Assembly: GCA_016839875.1 (NCBI GenBank)
Contig: JAEOTK010000124.1
Span: 1-5,906, forward strand
From: Candidatus Heimdallarchaeota archaeon
GTDB lineage: Archaea; Asgardarchaeota; Heimdallarchaeia; Heimdallarchaeales; Heimdallarchaeaceae
Reading direction: 5' to 3'
DNA length: 5,906 nt
Of this stretch, positions 1-4,899 are shown piece by piece (position 1 is the first letter of the stretch; every line of letters begins with the position of its first letter). Below the pieces are notes generated by a model that was given only the letters and a program-made list of their open reading frames with translations, was not told the DNA's origin and searched no databases. A program made the position numbers and the translations under genes.

Positions 1-240
1 CCATAAATCAATAGTTGATGCGATTGTTGTATTTAAATTCTGAATGGAGAAAGTCTCAGTTACAATTAATGATTGTGGGGAATAAATATCAATTTCAGTT
101 TGATGAGATCTTATCAATAACCCATCTATTTGTTCAAATTGAATCTGTTCGTTTGTACTAGAGATTTCAGCATTACTTATTCCAGAGAAGAGAGATAATA
201 GAAGAGAGAAAATAAACAACATCTGTATTATTTTCTTCAA
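1..240 (-). CDS. Secreted or surface-anchored protein of unknown function, N-terminal part only
   Basis: The frame is open from an in-frame stop at 337-339 to the left edge, so the C-terminus is missing. Starting from TTG at 238-240, the protein begins M-K-K-I-I-Q, continues with a hydrophobic core (LFIFSLLLSLFSG) and ends the signal with S-N-A, a good signal-peptidase site before EISST. The visible mature part contains EIDIYSPQSLIVTETFSIQN and a later N-T-T sequon. This alternating pattern resembles a beta-rich extracellular domain. Two other starts are possible. ATG at 220-222 would lose the positive n-region, and ATG at 313-315 would add 25 residues of unremarkable sequence ahead of the signal. 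I chose the TTG because it gives the most typical signal peptide; no Shine-Dalgarno sequence supports any of the three. I do not recognise the family. It is the last minus-strand gene in the window, separated from the transporter gene by about 370 bases, and probably has its own promoter. Confidence 0.6.
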   Translation of the reverse strand, partial: MKKIIQMLFIFSLLLSLFSGISNAEISSTNEQIQFEQIDGLLIRSHQTEIDIYSPQSLIVTETFSIQNLNTTIASTIDLW

Positions 241-422
241 AGTAACGCTAGATTTCAAGATATTGTTCTTTTGACATTCTACTAAAAAAGAATTTCCATG
301 ATGCCGTTTTATCATCTTGTCAATGGACAAGAAAGTTTAACATATTTCTTAGTGTTCATTGTAATAGCTCTATAGATGTTCTATACTTACTCTACGAAAT
401 TTCTATATTAGCTGATTTTACA

Positions 423-593
423 ATGATTGCATGTTCAATTTTGAGTCTTGTTGCAATGATTCTGTATTTAGATGCAAGTTAGGCAACATTCGATTTCAAT
501 TTTCCAATCTTTCCAATATTAGCAGCTATATTGGGGATTGTTGGTCTAGTAAAAAGTATAAAATCAAAACGAAAAAGAAAGAAAAAAAGATAG
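423..593 (+). pseudogene. Small two-helix membrane protein frame interrupted by an in-frame TAG
   Basis: From ATG 423 the frame reads a 19-residue hydrophobic segment (MIACSILSLVAMILYLDAS), then TAG at 480-482. Without any frameshift it continues for 36 codons to TAG at 591-593. The second half begins ATFDFNF, has another hydrophobic stretch (FPILAAILGIVGLV) and ends in a very basic tail (KSKRKRKKKR). Together these would make a protein of about 56 residues: helix, short loop, helix, cytoplasmic basic tail. This is the usual layout of tiny archaeal membrane proteins. It is the only plus-strand candidate in the window and converges on the transporter gene. A TATA-like TCTATACTTA at 380-389 could serve as promoter, and no Shine-Dalgarno sequence is seen. 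It could be a gene broken by a nonsense mutation, two tiny proteins, a frame with TAG read-through, or chance. Chance is a real option because the basic tail is just the complement of a T-rich tract. Function is unknown. Confidence 0.4.
551..590 (-). terminator. T-rich archaeal-type transcription terminator after the transporter gene
   Basis: Read on the minus strand, this stretch is almost entirely T, with runs of seven, five, four, four and five T separated by single or few other bases. It starts about 16 bases past the stop codon of the transporter gene (607-609). Archaeal RNA polymerase terminates at such U-rich tracts without needing a hairpin, and I see no stable hairpin here. The same bases on the plus strand encode the basic tail of the small interrupted frame, so the two readings compete or overlap. 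Confidence 0.5.
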
Positions 594-606
594 GAAGGAT
601 TTAGCT

Positions 607-2091
607 CTAATCACCCGTCGTAGTATCGTCACCTGGAACTTTTGTCCCTTTTTCTCTCTCAGTTTGAGTTCTCATACCATCTTCTAGATATTCTTTGGCC
701 CATTGTTTCCTTTCTTCATCTTTTGGTACCTTTACAAAGTAGACAATGATTAATCCGATGATTAACAGAACAAGTAAAAACATCAAACCTACAGAATATG
801 TCTTATAGTCAGCACCTCTTGAATTGAATATTGGATAAAAGATGGATATAATTCCGCCCCAAATGAAGATGGCAGCAGCTGCATTCATCCGTCCTGCTAT
901 ATATGAAAAACCAACATATTCCCCTACCTTATCCGGCGGGGCTAATTTCAATATCATTACTCGTTGTACTACCCAAGTTGAACCAAGACCTACTCCTACT
1001 CCAATCATCATAAACAGGCAAAGAATGAAGAGCAAGTTGAATCCTACTTGAATGTTTTTCCCACCAAACCAGATAGCACAAATTCCACAAATGAAACCTA
1101 CGAAATATAATCCAGCAACAGACCAAATGGTAGCTTTAGGACCAATTTTATCACCTAACCAGCCTATAACCGGTATAATGAAAATTGCCAAAACAACTAC
1201 TGGAATCTCAAGAATTAGAGCTTCTGATTCTCCGAAACCAACAGCATCTCTGAGAACGTTGAGAAGTACAAGATTAGCCGTATTTGCTACATCGACAATG
1301 AAGAAATATCCTATGATGAATTTGAACATCTCTTTGTGTTTTCTTACATCTCTAAAAGTTCGATAGAGCTGTCCAAAGGAATCACTCATCAATTCCTTGA
1401 ATTTAGGCATTTTACCTTTTCTTGTTTTCTCTTTTGAGAAGAAGAAAGGTATCATAAATGCTAGAAATAGCACAACCGTCAGTATGTATGTCCAAGGAAC
1501 GTCGTAGTATCCATATTCAAGTGGTAGAGGATTTCCGTATTGATCTAAAGCATTTGGATCTGCGTTTGGTTCACCCCATAGGAATGCAGCTAAAAGAGTT
1601 ATTCCTAATGCAGGGATGATGCTTATCCAACCTAATCCCATGGCAACACCAGAAGTCTTTCCTATATCTTTCTCTGCAGATAACGCAGGTATCATTGCAT
1701 CGTAAGCAGACAAAGCTGCCCAATATGCAAGGTTCGCGAGAATAAATAACGTCATTACAATGGCAATATTTTTCCGTATCCAGAATAAAGCTGTAGAAAT
1801 TAATGTAATCCCTGTTATTGTTATTACAAAAGGTTTCTTTCTCCCAGATCTATCAATCATTGCACCAATTAATGGAATTAGTGCAATCACAAGAATTTGA
1901 CTTAAAGCTTGAATAGTTGTAAAAACCATATATGCTTGGTCATAAGTCATTCCTTGCTCTTTTTGTCCAATGATTTGGATATATCTAAGTATGATTGTTG
2001 ATTGAATGATTTGTGAATATACTGTATTAGCTATATCATAGAACGAGAAGAGAAGAACATTTTTCTTACTTGTTTTTTCTACTAAACTCAT
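607..2091 (-). CDS. UMF1/Atg22-like major facilitator superfamily transporter
   Basis: This 494-residue integral membrane protein has about twelve predicted helices, near residues 12-40, 55-77, 87-105, 110-134, 147-172, 199-218, 254-278, 288-313, 320-341, 350-375, 395-418 and 432-453. The first helix carries FYDIANTVYS, the counterpart of the YDWANSAY-type signature of the UMF1 family, which includes yeast vacuolar amino-acid effluxer Atg22. The MFS loop motif follows as GAMIDRSGRKKP (76-87) and is echoed in the second half as GWLGDKIGPK (310-319). A long loop of about 28 residues, rich in Asn, Pro and Tyr, lies between helices 5 and 6. The hydrophilic C-tail of about 40 residues should be cytoplasmic. 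Substrates of prokaryotic UMF1 proteins are mostly unknown; amino-acid or small-metabolite efflux is inferred from Atg22 only. A TATA-like element sits 68 bases or less upstream and there is no Shine-Dalgarno sequence, so a nearly leaderless transcript is likely. The stop is TAG, followed one codon later by an in-frame TAA. Confidence 0.9.
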   Translation of the reverse strand: MSLVEKTSKKNVLLFSFYDIANTVYSQIIQSTIILRYIQIIGQKEQGMTYDQAYMVFTTIQALSQILVIALIPLIGAMIDRSGRKKPFVITITGITLISTALFWIRKNIAIVMTLFILANLAYWAALSAYDAMIPALSAEKDIGKTSGVAMGLGWISIIPALGITLLAAFLWGEPNADPNALDQYGNPLPLEYGYYDVPWTYILTVVLFLAFMIPFFFSKEKTRKGKMPKFKELMSDSFGQLYRTFRDVRKHKEMFKFIIGYFFIVDVANTANLVLLNVLRDAVGFGESEALILEIPVVVLAIFIIPVIGWLGDKIGPKATIWSVAGLYFVGFICGICAIWFGGKNIQVGFNLLFILCLFMMIGVGVGLGSTWVVQRVMILKLAPPDKVGEYVGFSYIAGRMNAAAAIFIWGGIISIFYPIFNSRGADYKTYSVGLMFLLVLLIIGLIIVYFVKVPKDEERKQWAKEYLEDGMRTQTEREKGTKVPGDDTTTGD

Positions 2092-2117
2092 CTTAAACGT
2101 TGCTTGACATACTTGGT

Positions 2118-2134
2118 ATTTTAAAAATCTTACT
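2118..2134 (-). promoter_or_regulatory. BRE/TATA-like promoter of the transporter gene
   Basis: On the minus strand this reads AGTAAG followed by ATTTTTAAAAT, a purine-rich BRE-like stretch next to a TATA-like box. Its centre is about 32 bases upstream of the transporter ATG, so initiation some 25 bases downstream would give a leader of only a few bases. That agrees with the missing Shine-Dalgarno sequence. The element lies in the 68-base gap after the second hydrolase gene, so the transporter may be expressed both independently and by read-through. The background is AT-rich, so a chance match is possible. Confidence 0.45.
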
Positions 2135-2159
2135 TAAAATCGTCCTTAGATTAGAGAAG

Positions 2160-3023
2160 TTAGTTTCCGTTAATTTTTCTTGAAATTTGTTTTGTAAACT
2201 CCTTGACTCCTGGATTAGTGTGATAATATTCATAACTTGGAACATTTAGAATCTTGCTGTTTCTAATGAGTTCGTGAACCTCTTCGACTGATTCTACGTG
2301 GTGATATTTATCTCCCTCTGTTGTAATTAGAAAAATGGGGCAATTAATAGATCTAAAATCCTCAGTAGAGTTATAATTGTGAAGCTTTATACACTTCTTC
2401 CATCTACGAACATCGATATTTTCAATTCTGCTATAGAAAACTTTTCTTTGAAATCCTTCTGCTACTTTGTCTCTTAAATATCTTCTTCCTATAGCTTTAC
2501 CAAGTTTATCAACAATATTATATGGAAGAATGAGTCCTAATTTAAGTAAGAATTTAGGATTTCTGGGCTTTATTGAAGGCGCAGCGAAAAAACAACATTT
2601 CGGATTTGTTAGTTGCCTTTTTATACTATTTGCAATATATGCAGCTCCAAGACTAGATCCAAAGAAAACTAGTTTGTTTGAGTTAATTCTTAGATAATGC
2701 ATAGTTTCAGATATATCTAAAGCTATTCTCTGCACTGTGCATTTGTTTTTTTTACCTAATTTTGCACTCTCTTTATCTCTGGGATCAAGAACTACTAGGT
2801 TAAATTCTTTATACAATTCATCCCATAAATCAGTCCATGAATAAACTCCAGCACCAAATCCTTGAACAAAGAATATTGTGATTTCATCAAAACTATTTTC
2901 TCTTGCAGAATGATAGCATAAAACCTCTTGTCCATCTGACATTAGAATATATTCTTTTCTAGCTTCCTTTAGAAAGAGCATTTTCTGAGGGTATTCTTCT
3001 TCGAAATTCAAGGAATTCAACAT
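2160..3023 (-). CDS. Alpha/beta hydrolase, copy B (paralogue of the gene at 4007-4885)
   Basis: This 287-residue soluble protein has the full alpha/beta-hydrolase layout. An oxyanion-hole strand end is FFVQGFGAG (51-59). The nucleophile elbow is G-S-S-L-G with Ser124, the acid is Asp238 in TTEGDKYHHVE, and the base is His268 in YYHTNPGVKEF. A helical cap region lies around 150-225 and includes EGFQRK. No signal peptide is seen, so it should be cytoplasmic. By eye it shares about a third of its residues with the hydrolase two genes upstream, including the blocks DLWDELY, GFQRK and PGVKEF, so the two arose by duplication. The fold fits an esterase, lipase, thioesterase or similar enzyme; the substrate cannot be told from sequence. 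It begins 13 bases after the DegV stop, without a Shine-Dalgarno sequence, so it is probably cotranscribed with that gene. A link to acyl chains is suggested only by this neighbour. Confidence 0.88.
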   Translation of the reverse strand: MLNSLNFEEEYPQKMLFLKEARKEYILMSDGQEVLCYHSARENSFDEITIFFVQGFGAGVYSWTDLWDELYKEFNLVVLDPRDKESAKLGKKNKCTVQRIALDISETMHYLRINSNKLVFFGSSLGAAYIANSIKRQLTNPKCCFFAAPSIKPRNPKFLLKLGLILPYNIVDKLGKAIGRRYLRDKVAEGFQRKVFYSRIENIDVRRWKKCIKLHNYNSTEDFRSINCPIFLITTEGDKYHHVESVEEVHELIRNSKILNVPSYEYYHTNPGVKEFTKQISRKINGN

Positions 3024-3036
3024 CTTGGATTAGCTG

Positions 3037-3900
3037 TTAGTTTACATGAGGTGAGATTGTAATTTGAACACTTTCTGTTCCTAATGAGTGAATTATTACT
3101 GGAGGTATTTTCCAGTGATGAATATCTTTGATTGATAAGATCTTTCCTAGTTCCTCTTCTATTATCTTGAAATGATGGGTGTTATTTACATCACTTAAAA
3201 TCAAGTCATATTCAATATCAGCTACTGCTAATTCCTCGATTCTCTCATATACTTTTTGCAAAGCACCTTTGTTTCCCCTTCCTGCACCTCTACTCTGAAC
3301 TCCTTCATCTAAGATGATCTCAAACATAGGTTTCAGTTTCATTAAAGAAGCCATCACGCTTAGAGACATTTTTTTCTGAATCTTTCCTGTTTTGAACAGA
3401 GCTTCAAAGGATTGAGACAGCCCCAATGTATGTGTGTATGTTTTTAGCTTGTCTAGTTCTTTTATAACTTCTTGAACGCTTTTTCCTTTCTTAAGTAATT
3501 TAGTAGCGCTTAGAGTAAGAGCTCCTTGACTAGATGAACTTAATCCACATTCATAGATAGTAACTTTTATCTTCTTCTCTACTTTCTTTGCTGCAATTTT
3601 TGCAGAATTGTATTGATTTGATATTGTAGGAGAAACACCAATATAGAAAATTTCGTCATATCCATCATCTACTGCTTGTTCGAAAATATCTAAAGCATGT
3701 TGCGGACTTCCTATTGATGTTTTTGGATAAGGATTGAATTTAGACATTTGCTTGATAAAATCATCTCTATCTATGTCACTTAATTCCTTGTAATCTTTTT
3801 CATCAATAATCATTAAACTTTCTAGATAACCTATATCTTCCTTTTTCATAAAATCCATTGGAAGACATGCATGTGAATCAGTAACAATTTTCACTTTCAT
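3037..3900 (-). CDS. DegV family protein (putative fatty-acid-binding protein)
   Basis: DegV proteins bind a fatty acid in a cleft between two domains. In bacteria the FakB members present it to the kinase FakA, which makes acyl-phosphate. Here the first strand is KVKIVTDSHACLP, matching the family opening (V-T-D-S). The carboxylate-binding segment is KTSIGSPQ (T69, S70 counted from the upstream ATG). The next loop is GVSPTISNQYNSAK, where the family usually has S-x-L-S-G-T-Y. Later family features are SSSSQGALTLSA and LKPMFEI. The protein is about 287 residues, the family's normal length. I chose ATG 3898-3900 because the first beta strand begins directly there. An upstream in-frame ATG at 3922-3924 would add MNLLFFPT, and nothing in the sequence excludes it. 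No Shine-Dalgarno sequence precedes either. The gene has its own TATA-like element and is followed after 13 bases by hydrolase copy B. No FakA-like kinase is in the window, so a kinase-dependent role is unproven. Confidence 0.87.
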   Translation of the reverse strand: MKVKIVTDSHACLPMDFMKKEDIGYLESLMIIDEKDYKELSDIDRDDFIKQMSKFNPYPKTSIGSPQHALDIFEQAVDDGYDEIFYIGVSPTISNQYNSAKIAAKKVEKKIKVTIYECGLSSSSQGALTLSATKLLKKGKSVQEVIKELDKLKTYTHTLGLSQSFEALFKTGKIQKKMSLSVMASLMKLKPMFEIILDEGVQSRGAGRGNKGALQKVYERIEELAVADIEYDLILSDVNNTHHFKIIEEELGKILSIKDIHHWKIPPVIIHSLGTESVQITISPHVN

Positions 3901-3951
3901 GGTTGGAAAAAAAAGCAGATTCATAAAAAATTTGGGAACTCAAATTCTCAA

Positions 3952-3984
3952 TAATCATGTAATTAAATTTTATATTAATCATGT
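3952..3984 (-). repeat. 9-base direct repeat flanking a TATA-like box
   Basis: On the minus strand ACATGATTA occurs at 3976-3984 and again, identically, at 3952-3960. The 15 bases between the copies (3961-3975) contain the TATA-like element of the DegV gene. The copies are 24 bases apart start to start, slightly over two helical turns, which would place them on nearly the same face of the DNA. Such a placement suits binding sites for a regulator that blocks or assists TBP/TFB, but no regulator gene is in the window and the AT-rich background makes chance possible. Confidence 0.4.
3961..3980 (-). promoter_or_regulatory. TATA-like promoter of the DegV-hydrolase B gene pair
   Basis: The minus strand reads GATTAATATAAAATTTAATT, with the TATA-like core ATATAAAA centred near 3971. 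Transcription starting about 25 bases downstream would begin near 3945, leaving a leader of about 20 bases to the upstream ATG or about 45 bases to the preferred ATG at 3900. It lies in the only gap longer than 15 bases between the glycosyltransferase and hydrolase B genes, which argues for a separate transcription unit here. Confidence 0.45.
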
Positions 3985-4006
3985 TACAATTTCCAGTTTT
4001 CTATAA

Positions 4007-4885
4007 TTACTTCTTAGGAAATATCTCTTTTATGAATCCTTTGATCATTTTTCCGAATTCTTTCACGCCAGGATGATGATGCATAAACAAATAATCAGGA
4101 ACATCTACTATTGTTGCATGTGGAAGAAGTTTCTTTATTGTTTCTGAAAATTCAACCAAATGTAACTTATCATTTGGATCTTTTGTCACCCAAGTAGGAC
4201 ATTTTATTTTGGAATAATCTTCAGATGCATCCCATCTTGAAGTACTAAGAGTTTTCTTCCATTTCATACCACTTGCCCTACCAATAAAATCAAGATATGC
4301 TTTTCGCTGAAATCCTGGTGGAACCATTATTTTTATCCAAGCTTTAACAATTTGTCTTCCTGGGAATCTCATCAAGATAGAGGGTAAGATATATGCTAAC
4401 CATAGAACTTTTCTTGGCAGTATAAATTTAATTGAGGGACCAATAAAAAGTGTTCCAGCAGGTTTAATCCAATTTTCTGCGAGAGCCCTCCCTTGCATAC
4501 TACAACCGTAGCTTGCACTTATTATGAACAGTTTGTTTTGATCGAAGTTGAAATGTTCTATAACCTCCTTTATGTCGTATCCAAGAGTATTCATATCTCC
4601 TTTGTGTTTCCATTTTACTTTTGAGGTATCTTTTTCTCTTGAATCAAAAACATAGAAGTCATATTCTTGATAGAGTTCATCCCAGAGATCAGACCAGCTA
4701 AATACTCCCGTTCCATATCCTGGAATAAACAGGACTGATGGTTTATTTGAATCATTTCCTTTCTTTGTGTAAAAACAAAGAAGTTCTGCACCATCTTTCA
4801 TTTTGATATATTCTTTATTTGATTCTCTCCAGAATAGTTCATCTTGAACGTAATTTTCTACATCTTGATTTTTTGCTTCCTTCAT
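4007..4885 (-). CDS. Alpha/beta hydrolase, copy A, with a Ser-x-Ser-x-Gly nucleophile elbow
   Basis: This 292-residue protein has the same architecture as the hydrolase at 2160-3023. The oxyanion-hole region is VLFIPGYGTG (51-60), and the elbow is S-A-S-Y-G with Ser125 as nucleophile. The acid is Asp239 in KDPNDKLHLVE and the base is His269 in FMHHHPGVKEF, which aligns with His268 of copy B. A cap region lies around residues 150-225, with hydrophobic stretches (KVLWLAYILPSILMRF) and PGFQRK. This hydrophobic patch could allow membrane or lipid contact, but no signal peptide or clear transmembrane helix is present. The elbow's usual first Gly is Ser123, a tolerated but less common change. The gene starts 14 bases after the glycosyltransferase stop and is the only one here with a clear Shine-Dalgarno sequence, so the two are probably cotranscribed and translated together. 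The reaction is likely ester or thioester hydrolysis; the substrate is unknown. Confidence 0.87.
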   Translation of the reverse strand: MKEAKNQDVENYVQDELFWRESNKEYIKMKDGAELLCFYTKKGNDSNKPSVLFIPGYGTGVFSWSDLWDELYQEYDFYVFDSREKDTSKVKWKHKGDMNTLGYDIKEVIEHFNFDQNKLFIISASYGCSMQGRALAENWIKPAGTLFIGPSIKFILPRKVLWLAYILPSILMRFPGRQIVKAWIKIMVPPGFQRKAYLDFIGRASGMKWKKTLSTSRWDASEDYSKIKCPTWVTKDPNDKLHLVEFSETIKKLLPHATIVDVPDYLFMHHHPGVKEFGKMIKGFIKEIFPKK

Positions 4886-4893
4886 TATGATTT

Positions 4894-4897
4894 CTCC
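4894..4897 (-). promoter_or_regulatory. Shine-Dalgarno sequence of hydrolase copy A
   Basis: The minus strand has GGAG eight bases before the ATG at 4883-4885, inside the 14-base gap after the glycosyltransferase gene. It confirms that start. The other starts in the window lack such a site, which fits the archaeal habit of using leadered internal operon genes together with leaderless or weakly leadered first genes. Confidence 0.55.
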
Positions 4898-4899
4898 AG

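Noticed and set aside
252..422. Plus-strand frame open upstream of ATG 423
   Set aside because: It has no ATG and is antisense to the signal-peptide region of the left-edge gene, and its sequence has no protein-like features, so I did not extend the small frame upstream.
337..606. tRNA, CRISPR array or structured RNA in the largest gap between genes
   Set aside because: I found no cloverleaf, repeat-spacer pattern or strong hairpin there. The gap's content is accounted for by the small interrupted frame, the T-rich tract and promoter-like AT-rich sequence.
929..1126. Minus-strand 65-codon frame overlapping the transporter
   Set aside because: It is a shifted frame inside the transporter and shows no independent protein features.
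842..1366. Plus-strand open frames of about 69 and 104 codons within the transporter gene
   Set aside because: They are antisense to a well-supported membrane-protein gene, have Pro/Thr-rich compositions typical of reversed hydrophobic codons, and have no promoter or family features.
2467..2697. Plus-strand 76-codon frame inside hydrolase B
   Set aside because: It is antisense to the catalytic core of a convincing hydrolase, so it is a shadow.
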